Part shown: in pieces, positions 26,411 through 35,461 of the stretch
Position numbering within the stretch: the first letter of the stretch is position 1
Layout of the letters: the number at the start of each line of letters is the position of its first letter
Origin: Succinispira mobilis DSM 6222
GTDB lineage: Bacteria; Bacillota; Negativicutes; Acidaminococcales; Succinispiraceae
DNA: 64,000 nt
NCBI RefSeq assembly: GCF_000384135.1
Contig: NZ_KB913028.1
Span: 430,351-494,350 of the forward strand
Reading direction: 5' to 3'
Made by a program: the position numbers and the translations under genes
Notes under the pieces: model-generated
Told to the model about the DNA's origin: nothing
The model's input: only the letters and a program-made list of their open reading frames with translations
Databases searched by the model: none

Positions 26411-28777
26411 TTAGCTTTGATTTGTCTGGTGTAATTGTTTTGCCAAATCAGAGAGCGAAAGCGGTTTGCTAGAATAACAACCCTGAATTTGGCTACAACC
26501 GAGTTCGCGGAGCGCCGCCACTTGCGTTGGTGTTTCTACACATTTAGCAATGGTGATAACTCCGAGTTCTTGGCAAAGTTTAATGATTGCGCGCACTACA
26601 CGATAGTGATAATTACTTTCGGGTAATTGTGCAACCAATTCATGGGAAATTTTAAGCATATTAATCGGATATTCTTCGAGGTAGGCTAAAGTAGTGTAAC
26701 CTAAACCAAAATCACTTAGAGCCACATTTACCCCTAAATCCCGCAATTGTTTTCGCTTTTGCAGGTTGAGGATTTTGGCTTCGGGATCTTGGGCTTCCGA
26801 GATCTCTAAAGTTAACCAATGTGGTTTAAGGTTATAATTTTGCAGGTAATGTTTGATTCTTTCGGGAAAGTCATTGCAGGAGAATTCTTTGGCCGAAATA
26901 TGAGCGCAAACACTGAGATCCTGGGCGTAAGTTTCGTTAAGAAATTTAATATCTTGGCAAATTTTTTCAAATAAATAATGATTTACTTGTGTGATTAGGC
27001 CGCTTTCTTCGGCTATGGGGATGAATTCTTTGGGTTCAACTAAGCCCAGTTCAGGACTTTGCCAACGTACGAAAGCTTGAATGCCTACTAGTTTATCATC
27101 TAATAAGCGAATTTGTGGTTGATAATTAAGAAAGAGCTCTTGTTCGCTTAAGGCTTTGCACAGATTGCTTTCGATTTCTAATTTGCGGAACTCTTTTTTC
27201 AAGAGATTATCTGTAAAGAGGCTTACGCGATTTTTACCTTTGTATTTGGAATTATAAAGGGCAATGTCGGCAAAACGCACTAAATCACTGCTGTTTTGCG
27301 CATGAAGTGGGTAGATGGAAATACCAATACTAATTGTCGAGAGCACCTTATGGTTGCCAATATAAAAAGGTTTTTGAAATATATCTAAGAGTTGATTTGT
27401 TTTTTTGATAGTACTGGCAACACCACGCAAATTATTGAGAATAATTACAAATTCATCGCCGCCATAGCGTGCTAAAAAATCAGTACTATGCAAATGAGCC
27501 CGCAATTTTCTCGCTGTAGAAATCAAGAGTTTGTCGCCTATTTCATGACCATAGTGATCATTAATATACTTAAACTTGTCTAAATCAATAATTAAGAGCG
27601 CGAACATTGTTTGGGCATCGGCGTTTTGGATTAAATGTGTGAGATATTCGTTAAAGTTGCGGCGGTTAGGAATATTGGTGAGCGGATCGATGTTCGCGGC
27701 CATATGCAAATCTTTGGTGCGCGCGACAATCTTATCTTCCAAAGATAGATTGATTTCGTGGATTTCATGAACTTTTTCAAGAAGTTCGTTATTGGTAATT
27801 TGATATTTGCGATTTAGCATATCTAGGGATTCGTACATTTGCAAATGTTTATTAATTAGTTGACGGATAATAAACAGCGCCAGAAAAAAGAGGTTAATTA
27901 ACCAGTTTTGGTAATTAGTGATAATAATTACACCTAACAGGCACAGCAAAAGTAAATTAGTTCGGAGATTAAGGTTTGGCAGGGTTTGTTCTGGATTATA
28001 AGTTAAATTTAAACTACGATTAATTTTTACAAAACTAGCCAAGCCAATGACCATTAAACTTATCGGCCAAAAAAGATTAATTAAAGGATAATCATAGTAG
28101 ATTTCGTGCCCTTCCAAATAGATATAGATAAAATCAGTTAGAATCCAAATTACAAAACCATACAGCGCAAGTTTTTCTAAGCGGGTTTTGGAACTATCTT
28201 CGCTTTGTTGAATAAGAAATAAGGCCAAAATAATAAAAAAGTCTAAAATAGCAGAAAAAAGCAAGTATAGATAAAAATAATTAGACCAATTAAAATTGGG
28301 CATTAGAGGTTTAACTAAAAAAGTTAAAGTTGGATAGGCTAAAAATGTACCTAACAAGAGCGAATCGAACAGCAAACGAAACTTTTCCCACTTTTCTGAA
28401 TTCTGAGCCAAAATAAAAAAGGCGGCAACGGTCATAAACAAAGTTGATAACAGATAAAAAATATGACTAAGATGGTCTTGAGGAACGGTTAGCGATTGAG
28501 CGCTATAAATGTAAGTAACCCATAACAAATCGGCTAACCAATAGGTCGCCGCGGCCAAAAAGAGCACTAATTGATAAAATTTAGCTTCCGTGGTACTTTG
28601 CCAATTTTTATAAAACAATAACATAGCAAAGCTAGAGCCTGCTAGCGAAAAAAGATTATTGGTGTCAATTGCACCTAAATGAAAAAAATTGGGCGCGGTA
28701 ATGTCAAAGAGCAGATACACACATAAATACAATAGTGGAACCAGAAAAATCAAACGAATTCGAACTTGCGCTAGCAT
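26411..28777 (-). CDS. Membrane GGDEF-EAL protein with a degenerate EAL domain
   Basis: This is a 788-residue protein. Residues 1-310 form about ten membrane helices, then comes a coiled coil (315-360), a GGDEF domain (about 360-520) with intact GGDEF at 439-443 and DLDKFKYINDHYG, and a C-terminal EAL domain (about 535-780). GGDEF domains make cyclic di-GMP. The EAL domain normally hydrolyses it, but here the EAL motif reads QAF (567-569), the metal Asn is His626, the DDFG motif is SDFG (688-691) and the KID motif is KIS (709-711). I infer a diguanylate cyclase whose EAL part is at most a binding or regulatory domain. No RxxD inhibitory site precedes GGDEF (HSTD). The start ATG has AAAGGAGGA. 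Confidence 0.9.
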   Translation of the reverse strand: MLAQVRIRLIFLVPLLYLCVYLLFDITAPNFFHLGAIDTNNLFSLAGSSFAMLLFYKNWQSTTEAKFYQLVLFLAAATYWLADLLWVTYIYSAQSLTVPQDHLSHIFYLLSTLFMTVAAFFILAQNSEKWEKFRLLFDSLLLGTFLAYPTLTFLVKPLMPNFNWSNYFYLYLLFSAILDFFIILALFLIQQSEDSSKTRLEKLALYGFVIWILTDFIYIYLEGHEIYYDYPLINLFWPISLMVIGLASFVKINRSLNLTYNPEQTLPNLNLRTNLLLLCLLGVIIITNYQNWLINLFFLALFIIRQLINKHLQMYESLDMLNRKYQITNNELLEKVHEIHEINLSLEDKIVARTKDLHMAANIDPLTNIPNRRNFNEYLTHLIQNADAQTMFALLIIDLDKFKYINDHYGHEIGDKLLISTARKLRAHLHSTDFLARYGGDEFVIILNNLRGVASTIKKTNQLLDIFQKPFYIGNHKVLSTISIGISIYPLHAQNSSDLVRFADIALYNSKYKGKNRVSLFTDNLLKKEFRKLEIESNLCKALSEQELFLNYQPQIRLLDDKLVGIQAFVRWQSPELGLVEPKEFIPIAEESGLITQVNHYLFEKICQDIKFLNETYAQDLSVCAHISAKEFSCNDFPERIKHYLQNYNLKPHWLTLEISEAQDPEAKILNLQKRKQLRDLGVNVALSDFGLGYTTLAYLEEYPINMLKISHELVAQLPESNYHYRVVRAIIKLCQELGVITIAKCVETPTQVAALRELGCSQIQGCYSSKPLSLSDLAKQLHQTNQS

Positions 28778-28823
28778 AAAAATTCCTCCTTTCGAGCAAT
28801 TAATAATGCAGTTACTTTAGTAC

Positions 28824-28853
28824 ATTCTACCGCAAAGTAAAGTGGCTTAACAA
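28824..28853 (-). promoter_or_regulatory. Probable promoter of the GGDEF-EAL gene
   Basis: On the minus strand, TTGTTA (28853-28848), an 18-base spacer and TAGAAT (28829-28824), about 50 bases before the start codon. Confidence 0.5.
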
Positions 28854-28921
28854 GTCCTACTTTAGCTGTATTTTCAAGATTATTTTGCATATTAGTTATG
28901 GATTTTATTTAGTAAAGGAAA

Positions 28922-28950
28922 TTGAATTTTGATTAGGCATTTGTTATAAT
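28922..28950 (+). promoter_or_regulatory. Sigma-A promoter of the flavodiiron gene
   Basis: TTGAAT (28922-28927), a 17-base spacer, TATAAT (28945-28950) with TG-T in front as an extended -10. Confidence 0.8.
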
Positions 28951-29007
28951 GAAAATATCGAAAAGAATAATGTATACCAAAAATTTAAAGAAGAGGTGGT
29001 ATGGCGG

Positions 29008-30195
29008 ATGAATAAACAAGAATTGGCTAAAGGCGTATATTTTGTGGGAGCTATGGATTGGAATATGCGTGATTTTCATGGTTACACAACACCACGAGGT
29101 GTAACTTATAATTCTTATTTAATTGTTGATGAGAAAATATGTTTAGTAGATTTAGTTAAGTCGCCTTTTGCCAACGAATTATTAGAGCGCATTAGTGCTA
29201 TTGTAGATCCAGCAGCGATTGATTATGTCGTAATAAACCATGTAGAACCAGATCATGCAAGTGCGTTGCCGCAAATTGCGCAAGTAGCCAAAAAAGCGAA
29301 ATTTTTGATTACGGATAAGGGGCAACAAGAAGCAGAAAAACTTTATGGAACTACAGTTGATTATCAGATTGTTAAGACGGGTGACACAATTAGCTTAGGG
29401 GCGAACAGTTTAACTTTCGTACCATTGCCAATGCTTCATTGGCCAGATTCAATGGTATGTTATTGTCCAGAGCAAGGAATTTTATTTTCTAATGATGCTT
29501 TTGGGCAACATATTTGTACCAGCAAGCATTTAGATTATGAAGTTAATTTAAACGATGTGCTCTATGAGGCGGAAAAATATTTTGCCAATATCTTAATGCC
29601 TTATGCTCGTTTAATTCCTAATGCGCTTAAAACTCTGAGCAGCTTACAGATTAACTATATAATGCCAAGTCATGGGATTATTTGGCATAAACATATTCCG
29701 GAAATTATGGCGAAATATGCTGCTTGGGGTGCTTTGGAAAAAGAAGCACGGGTAGTTATTTTATATGATACGATGTGGGGAGCTACGGAATGTATGGCTC
29801 GAGCTATTTTGGAAGGGGTCGCTAGGGCAGGTGTAGAGGCTAATTTTTATCGAATAAGCTTAAGTGAGGAAAGCCATGTAGTAAGTGATGTTTTAGGTGC
29901 TGGGGGAGTATTGGTAGGTTCACCTACGCTTAATTATGGCATGATGCCGACTACAGCTTCGCTGTTGTATTATTTGAAGGGGCTAAAACCAACTGGTAAG
30001 TTAGCGGCGGCTTTTGGTGCTTATGGTTGGAGTGGTGGTTCGCAAAAAGAGATGGAAGAATTGCTGACTAAAGCAGGTATGCAAGTACAACCAGGCATGA
30101 CAGTAGCTTGGAAGGGGAACGCAGAAGAATTGGCGGCATGTGAACAATTTGGTTATGAGTTTGCCCTGAAAGTACAAGAAACTTTTGGTAAATAA
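29008..30195 (+). CDS. fprA: Flavodiiron protein, FprA type
   Basis: Flavodiiron proteins reduce O2 to water or NO to N2O in anaerobes. The 395-residue protein has the metallo-beta-lactamase diiron domain (1-250), with HVEPDHASALPQ (His-x-Glu-x-Asp-His), the ligand His in PMLHWPDSMV, Asp in LFSNDAFGQH and His in MPSHGIIW. The flavodoxin domain follows (about 250-395), with YDTMWGATECMA for FMN phosphate. There is no rubredoxin domain, so electrons come from a separate partner not seen here. I chose ATG 29008 over GTG 28996 because AAGAGG lies at 28991-28996. It is a single-gene unit with its own promoter and terminator. Confidence 0.93.
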   Translation: MNKQELAKGVYFVGAMDWNMRDFHGYTTPRGVTYNSYLIVDEKICLVDLVKSPFANELLERISAIVDPAAIDYVVINHVEPDHASALPQIAQVAKKAKFLITDKGQQEAEKLYGTTVDYQIVKTGDTISLGANSLTFVPLPMLHWPDSMVCYCPEQGILFSNDAFGQHICTSKHLDYEVNLNDVLYEAEKYFANILMPYARLIPNALKTLSSLQINYIMPSHGIIWHKHIPEIMAKYAAWGALEKEARVVILYDTMWGATECMARAILEGVARAGVEANFYRISLSEESHVVSDVLGAGGVLVGSPTLNYGMMPTTASLLYYLKGLKPTGKLAAAFGAYGWSGGSQKEMEELLTKAGMQVQPGMTVAWKGNAEELAACEQFGYEFALKVQETFGK

Positions 30196-30223
30196 TTTTA
30201 TCAGGGTTTAAAATTTAAATCTA

Positions 30224-30269
30224 AGAAGGTTTAGCAACATGGATAGTGGGGCTAAACCTTCTTTTTTTT
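30224..30269 (+). terminator. Intrinsic terminator after fprA
   Basis: A perfect stem AAGAAGGTTTAGC (30223-30235) with GCTAAACCTTCTT (30251-30263), then a run of T. Confidence 0.9.
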
Positions 30270-30337
30270 ATATGGCCTTTAAGGCGGTTAGGTAGAAAGT
30301 CGTGTTTTCTGGAGTGGACAAAAAATAATAGTTTTTC

Positions 30338-30366
30338 TTGGTGACAGACAATGTTTGTGATATGCT
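30338..30366 (+). promoter_or_regulatory. Possible sigma-A promoter of the PocR-LuxR gene
   Basis: TTGGTG (30338-30343), a 17-base spacer, TATGCT (30361-30366). It lies 95 bp before the GTG start. Confidence 0.5.
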
Positions 30367-30460
30367 AAGAGTAAATAATTATTAAGTAATAAATTATTAG
30401 GGGAAATATTTTAATATAAGCTTTGGAAACGGCAGAGATGAAACTTTAGGAGGATTCAAA

Positions 30461-31189
30461 GTGGGACAAGAAGAATTGACTAGAAAATGGGTAAAATTTA
30501 TGGGCAAAGATAAGCTCCAATCCTTGCAGGACGCTTTAGCGGCGGCTGTAGATATGAGTGTTTGTCTGTTAGATTTGCAAGGACGAGCCCTTACCGTGCG
30601 TTCCAAACCATTATTGTTATGTCACCAAGTGCGCAAGAGTAAGCGAGAATTATGTAAAAAGGAATTTTTAGTGGCTTTAGAAAAATGTAAAACGGAGCTA
30701 GCACCTTGTATTCACGAATGTTATTTTGGTCTGAAATATTTTTTGTATCCAGTGTTAAGTAATGGAAAACTAGTTGCGATTGTGCATTGTGGCGGTTATT
30801 ATGAGGGGAAAAATATTTTACCAGAACGGCTAGCGGCAAAATTTGCGGTGCCAGTTTTGCAGAATGAGCAAGTTGAGAAAATCTATCAATTGCTCTTACA
30901 GATTTTAAATATTATGGATTTTGATGTGGATATAGCTACTTGGCAAAATGATACAGATACGCCAGAAACACCAGCTAAGGCGGATACTTATGCTTTGGAA
31001 TTTTTCGAAGGCAAATTAAGTAAACGGGAATGTGATGTGGCGATGCTAGTTTGTGAGGGGATTAGCAATAAATTGATTGCTGAACGGCTTTATATCAGCG
31101 AAAAAACTGTGAAAACGCATATTAGCAACATTCTTAATAAATTAGACGTTAAAGATCGGATGCAAATTATGATGTTGGCGAGAAAGTAG
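30461..31189 (+). CDS. PocR sensory domain / LuxR-type transcription regulator
   Basis: The 242-residue protein has an N-terminal PocR-like ligand domain (about 12-150) and a C-terminal LuxR helix-turn-helix (about 183-242; LSKRECDVAMLVCEG, SEKTVKTHISNILNKL). The PocR part shows its usual cysteine-rich features: Cys54, Cys65, Cys76 and the CIHEC pair at 83 and 87, then YPVLSNGKLVAIVHCGG. PocR domains sense small organic molecules such as propanediol or one-carbon compounds, and are often seen near anaerobic catabolic genes. The GTG start has AGGAGG upstream. The histidine kinase gene begins 6 bp after its stop. A role in switching on the downstream decarboxylase is inference. Confidence 0.85.
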   Translation: MGQEELTRKWVKFMGKDKLQSLQDALAAAVDMSVCLLDLQGRALTVRSKPLLLCHQVRKSKRELCKKEFLVALEKCKTELAPCIHECYFGLKYFLYPVLSNGKLVAIVHCGGYYEGKNILPERLAAKFAVPVLQNEQVEKIYQLLLQILNIMDFDVDIATWQNDTDTPETPAKADTYALEFFEGKLSKRECDVAMLVCEGISNKLIAERLYISEKTVKTHISNILNKLDVKDRMQIMMLARK

Positions 31190-31195
31190 GCAAAT

Positions 31196-33166
31196 ATGCA
31201 AAAGCAAATGACAATAAAGAAGCAGCTGTTAATTTTTGCCGTAATTATGGTTATTTTGCCAATGATGGTGCTGTATGTAACCGCCCATGTTTTTGTGGTC
31301 GATCAGATTCGTGAAAGTCAAAAAAATTATTTGAGTATTGCGATGAAAGTTGCGCGTTCGGAAATGCATAAGCGTGAGTACGAGATGCTGAAAGTGGTGA
31401 ACTTTTTGGGTAAATCCTCGCAAATTGCCAAAGAAGTACAAAAACCACAAAGTGCTTATATTGAAAAAATGATTGACAATTTACAAGAATCTTGTCAATA
31501 TTTGGATTTTATAGTCGTGGTGGATGAGGATTTGCGTGTAGTTGCCCAATCTAGTGAAGATATTCAGGCTAAGAGCCAGTGGGATTTAAATGGGCTAATT
31601 GCGATCGCGATGCAACGCAAAGCGGGAATTTGTTCGGAAGAAGTTACCGATATTGCGGATGTGTTTGTGCCGCAATCTGCTAGCTATAAAAAATTTGTTG
31701 TTAGTAGTTCCAAAGCTAAAACTGAACAATTAATGACTAAAATGGGTGTAGGTGTGGCAATTTCGCCGATTTTTTCAGAAGCGGGAGCGGTTTTAGGGGC
31801 GATAATTGTGGGAGATATTGTAAATAACGATGATTATTTTCCTAATCAATATAGTGCGATGGTAAATAATTCTTTTTTAGCTTTTTCGATTGATGGAATT
31901 CGGGTAACCTCTAATATCAGTACTGGTTTGGGAAGTAATTATGTAGGCACAAAAATGCCAGTAGATATCGCCGATTGGCAGGGGAAATATCATTTTGGTA
32001 AAGTTAAAATGGGGAACGAACAGCATATTTTTTTAGACGAAGAAGTAAAAAATTATCGTGGAGAAGTTGTTTCAGTAATTGGCGTGGGGATTCCCGAACA
32101 GGCTTTTTCGGGAATAGTTACTAATAATTATGTGCATGTAGCCATAGTGGCGATATTTTGTTTGGCGATTTTATTGTTTTTGGCGCGGATTTTTGCTCAG
32201 AGTATAACGAAACCGATAGTTTATACAACGGATTTGGCTAAACAGATCGCCGAAGGCAAACGGGATTTAGAAATTTGTACCGAGCAAGAAGGAATTGGGC
32301 GCGAAAATATGATTTTGCTAAGTACTTTTCGGTATTTGTTAGAGCAAATAAAACGCAAAGAAGCAGATATTGATAATTACATTGCCCAATTACATGAATT
32401 AAATGGGGAATTGGAAAATAAAATTGCCAGTCGGACAGTAGCCTTAGAAGATGCCTTGCAACAATTGTTGAAAGCTGATAGAGTGAAAAATGAGTTTTTG
32501 GCGAATATGGGACATGAGTTGCGGACGCCATTAAGTGTGATTATTTCTTCGGTGGATTTGTTGGGACAAGAGTTTGTCGGTGAATTAAATGATAAGCAAA
32601 AAAAATACGCCAACAATATTTTGCAAAGTGCGACTAATTTGTTGCAGTTGATTAATGACATTTTAGATTTATCTAAAATTAATGCTGGAAAAATGAATAT
32701 TTCTTATAGTCAATTTTATCTATGTAGCTTGGCCAATCAGGTTATAGACGAGTTGCGAAGTTTAACGCGGGGCAAAGAAGTGGAAATCAAGCTTAGTTGT
32801 GAACCGGATGATTTTTTGATTTGGGCCGATGTGATTAAAGTAAAACAGATTTTTTATAATCTCGTGTCTAATGCGATAAAATTTACTGATGCGGGAGAAG
32901 TAACAGTGACTATTTCTTTGAAAGGTGATATTTGTGAGGTGGTAGTGCGGGATACTGGTATTGGGATTGCTCCGAGCAATTATGAAAAAGTATTCCAAGA
33001 ATTTGTGCAAGTGGATAATTCTTACCAACGCAAATATGAAGGTACAGGCTTAGGCTTACCACTTACTAAGAAATTGGTCGAAATGCATGGGGGGCATATT
33101 TTCTTGAAAAGCAAATTACATAAAGGTACAGAAGTATTATTTACTTTGCCGATAAAGGAACGCTGA
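31196..33166 (+). CDS. Cache-type sensor histidine kinase
   Basis: This is a 656-residue membrane kinase. TM1 is at about 11-31, an extracytoplasmic sensor of about 280 residues follows (31-312, Cache-like; FIVVVDEDLRVVAQSS is typical), TM2 at about 313-332, a HAMP-like linker, a coiled coil (385-430), the dimerisation helix with phospho-acceptor His440 in NMGHELRTPLS, and an HATPase domain with N box NLVSNAIKF (555-563), G1 DTGIG and G2 GTGLGL. It lies 40 bp upstream of a response regulator gene, so they are a likely pair. The ligand is unknown. The neighbours suggest an aromatic acid or related metabolite, which is inference. Confidence 0.9.
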   Translation: MQKQMTIKKQLLIFAVIMVILPMMVLYVTAHVFVVDQIRESQKNYLSIAMKVARSEMHKREYEMLKVVNFLGKSSQIAKEVQKPQSAYIEKMIDNLQESCQYLDFIVVVDEDLRVVAQSSEDIQAKSQWDLNGLIAIAMQRKAGICSEEVTDIADVFVPQSASYKKFVVSSSKAKTEQLMTKMGVGVAISPIFSEAGAVLGAIIVGDIVNNDDYFPNQYSAMVNNSFLAFSIDGIRVTSNISTGLGSNYVGTKMPVDIADWQGKYHFGKVKMGNEQHIFLDEEVKNYRGEVVSVIGVGIPEQAFSGIVTNNYVHVAIVAIFCLAILLFLARIFAQSITKPIVYTTDLAKQIAEGKRDLEICTEQEGIGRENMILLSTFRYLLEQIKRKEADIDNYIAQLHELNGELENKIASRTVALEDALQQLLKADRVKNEFLANMGHELRTPLSVIISSVDLLGQEFVGELNDKQKKYANNILQSATNLLQLINDILDLSKINAGKMNISYSQFYLCSLANQVIDELRSLTRGKEVEIKLSCEPDDFLIWADVIKVKQIFYNLVSNAIKFTDAGEVTVTISLKGDICEVVVRDTGIGIAPSNYEKVFQEFVQVDNSYQRKYEGTGLGLPLTKKLVEMHGGHIFLKSKLHKGTEVLFTLPIKER

Positions 33167-33206
33167 AATTTAGAGCGTTAACAAAAGAAAACTAGGGGGA
33201 TTTTTA

Positions 33207-34109
33207 GTGGTGAAAGTATTGGTTGTTGATGATAATATGCAAAATAGCGATTTACTAAAAGATGTGCTAGAAACCTGGGGTTATAAAGTAGCAATTGCTA
33301 CGCAAGGTTTGGAAGTAATGCCCTTGGCTTTGGAATTTCAACCAGATTTAATTTTATTAGATATTATGCTCCCTGGCATGAGTGGTTTTGAAGTTTGTAT
33401 GGAGTTGCGTAAGACTGAAGCTACTAGCTTGTTGCCAGTTATCTTATGTTCGGCTTTAAATGCAGTTGAAGATCGCATTCATGGGTATCGGGTAGGAGCG
33501 GATAATTATCTGACGAAGCCGATTAATTACAATGAACTTAAGCAGTTATTGGCTTCGTTGTTAGCACGTAAAGTTAAGGTTGATAATATGGAGATGCAGA
33601 ATAAAAATGCCCAGCTAGTTTTGGAATTGGCTGGTTATCAGGCCCCACAACTTAGACAGCAAAATCAAGATTTACAGAGTTTATGTAGTAAAGTATTGGC
33701 ACGCAATAGTTTGGCTAAAATTGAGGAAAGTCGGGTGTTATTAGCGGCACAGTTGCTCGGGGTGTCTGAGGTACTCGCGGGAACTCAACTGGATAAATAT
33801 GCTTGGTTGGAAAACTGGAAATGTGCTAGTTGGTTAAAACCACTGCTTAAAGCAGCAGAGTTAGCTGAAACAGAAGTTAGTAGTGCTCTTTTGCAGGAGT
33901 TACAGCATTTGAAATTATTTCGGGAATGGCAAATTTTATTTATTGCCTGCGTGTGCTCGGAGCAATTACGTCAAGAAAGAATTCCAGCTCGGATGTTAAT
34001 CGATGTGTTGGGCAAACAATTCTTGAATATAGGTTGTGAACAAACTACACTGGATATGTTTAATAAGGTTTTCTTGGGTGAAGACCTACTGCTCAGTATT
34101 GGGGTGTAG
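33207..34109 (+). CDS. Response regulator with an unidentified alpha-helical output domain
   Basis: The first 120 residues form a receiver domain: acidic pair in VVDDN, phospho-acceptor Asp52 in LILLDIMLPGMSG, and the Lys in YLTKPINYNELKQLL. The remaining 180 residues are helical, with no visible helix-turn-helix. The last part (IPARMLIDVLGKQFLNIG, TTLDMFNKVFL) faintly recalls the end of HD-GYP domains, but the HD and GYP motifs are absent. It follows the histidine kinase by 40 bp. GTG 33207 and GTG 33210 are both possible starts behind AGGGGGA. A terminator ends the three-gene regulatory unit. Confidence 0.82.
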   Translation: MVKVLVVDDNMQNSDLLKDVLETWGYKVAIATQGLEVMPLALEFQPDLILLDIMLPGMSGFEVCMELRKTEATSLLPVILCSALNAVEDRIHGYRVGADNYLTKPINYNELKQLLASLLARKVKVDNMEMQNKNAQLVLELAGYQAPQLRQQNQDLQSLCSKVLARNSLAKIEESRVLLAAQLLGVSEVLAGTQLDKYAWLENWKCASWLKPLLKAAELAETEVSSALLQELQHLKLFREWQILFIACVCSEQLRQERIPARMLIDVLGKQFLNIGCEQTTLDMFNKVFLGEDLLLSIGV

Positions 34110-34128
34110 AAACTAAGCCTTTAGCAGG

Positions 34129-34165
34129 AAAAGTACTACTTTAGAAGTAGTACTTTTTTTCTTTT
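34129..34165 (+). terminator. Intrinsic terminator after the regulatory unit
   Basis: A perfect 13-bp stem AAAAGTACTACTT / AAGTAGTACTTTT with a 3-base loop, then TTTC and TTTT. It separates the regulators from hpdA. Confidence 0.92.
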
Positions 34166-34260
34166 GGTTAAATTTTACTACGCAGGGTTCATGTGAAAAA
34201 CTCATAATTAAGATAAAATCAAGGCAAAATATAAATATCAGCAGAGGAGTTGAGGAAAGT

Positions 34261-35247
34261 ATGACTTTTTCATTAAGTCCGATGGGCAAACAAAATGATT
34301 TAGTTGGGGAAATTTTTGACATACAGGCTTATTCTGTACATGATGGTCCAGGATGTAGAACTTTGGTGTTTTTGAGTGGCTGTCCATTAAGATGTGAGTG
34401 GTGTGCTAATCCGGAAGGCTTAGAAAAACGTAATCGTAACTTATACCGAGTTACTAAATGTATTCATCGGACACGCAATTGTGAACGTTGTATTGCGGCT
34501 TGCCCGCATCAAGCAGTAGCATCTAATACGGATTTAGATAGTGAAATCCCGTTGTTAATTGATTGGGATAAATGCTATCAATGCACAACCTTAGAATGTA
34601 CGCAAGCCTGTTTAGAGGACGCTTTTAAAGTTTGCTCGAAAAAATACACGGTACGAGAATTATTAGCAATATTTAATCGAGATCGCCATTTTTGGGCGGG
34701 GAAAGGCGGCGTAACCTTCAGTGGTGGCGAACCAATGTATCAATATGAATTTTTGCAAGCCGTACTAAAGTCTTGTCGTGAAGTTTATATTCATACCGCC
34801 ATTGAAACTAGCGGTTTTGCTAGTCGCGAAGTATATCTAAATACAATGAATTTAATTGATTTTGCCTTTAATGATTTAAAACATATTGATTCAGCGAAAC
34901 ACCAAGAAAAAACAGGGGTATCAAATGAACAAATTTTAGGAAATATTGAGGCTTTAGCGCGAAGTAATTGGCCAGGGCGCTTAGTTTTGCGCTCACCGAT
35001 TATTGAAGATTTCAATGATACTGCAGAAAATATGCTGGGAATTGCTGAATTTATGAAACGGGTAGGCTTAGAAGAGTTTAATTTGTTGCCTTTTCATCGT
35101 CTCGGTGACTCGAAGTGGAAACAATGTGGCATGGAGTATCCTTATACGTTTTATGAGGCTACACCACCCGAAAAATTAAGAGCTTTGCAAAAAATCTTAT
35201 TAGATCAAGGCATTAAAGCTTATGTAGGCTCAAGCACTCCATTTTAA
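34261..35247 (+). CDS. hpdA: 4-Hydroxyphenylacetate decarboxylase activating enzyme
   Basis: This radical SAM enzyme installs the glycyl radical on HpdB. The 328-residue protein has the S-adenosylmethionine cluster motif CPLRCEWC (Cys41, 45, 48) after VHDGPGCRTLVFLSG. An inserted ferredoxin-like segment holds two further Cys sets: 67, 74, 77, 81 and 105, 108, 113, 117. The WAGKGGVTFSGGEPMYQ segment is typical of glycyl-radical activases. In Clostridioides the gene order is hpdB-hpdC-hpdA; here the activase comes first, 214 bp upstream of hpdB. Its ATG has GAGG 7 bases upstream. A TAAAAT at 34214-34219 could be a -10 element, without a good -35. Confidence 0.92.
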   Translation: MTFSLSPMGKQNDLVGEIFDIQAYSVHDGPGCRTLVFLSGCPLRCEWCANPEGLEKRNRNLYRVTKCIHRTRNCERCIAACPHQAVASNTDLDSEIPLLIDWDKCYQCTTLECTQACLEDAFKVCSKKYTVRELLAIFNRDRHFWAGKGGVTFSGGEPMYQYEFLQAVLKSCREVYIHTAIETSGFASREVYLNTMNLIDFAFNDLKHIDSAKHQEKTGVSNEQILGNIEALARSNWPGRLVLRSPIIEDFNDTAENMLGIAEFMKRVGLEEFNLLPFHRLGDSKWKQCGMEYPYTFYEATPPEKLRALQKILLDQGIKAYVGSSTPF

Positions 35248-35323
35248 GCCAAAATAAATCAGACTAGCTTGCAACTAAAGTATGAGTTTAAAGTTAAATT
35301 GAGAAAAATTTACTCCGTCTAGC

Positions 35324-35341
35324 CCATGTTCGCAAACATGG
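35324..35341 (+). other. Hairpin in the hpdA-hpdB intergenic leader
   Basis: CCATGTT (35324-35330) pairs with AACATGG (35335-35341) around a CGCA loop, with A-rich sequence after it and no T-run. It may be a processing or stability element separating activase from decarboxylase. A second tiny stem CTCC/GGAG lies near 35430. Confidence 0.4.
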
Positions 35342-35461
35342 AAAAACATACAATAAACTCAAACGGGGGACTGAGAGTAGTTAAGTTTTTTGTAGAAATT
35401 GTTTAATTGCTTAGAAAAACAGTATAACTCCCTAAGGAGATTAAAGGAGGTTTAAAAGTTT

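Noticed and set aside
33567-34109. HD-GYP phosphodiesterase as the response regulator output
   Set aside because: Neither the HD nor the GYP motif is present; only a faint likeness at the end remains.
35361-35380. A GGGGG-ACTGAGAG stretch before hpdB recalling the start of a TPP riboswitch
   Set aside because: The later conserved TPP elements are absent and hpdB has no thiamine link, so the CTGAGA match is chance.
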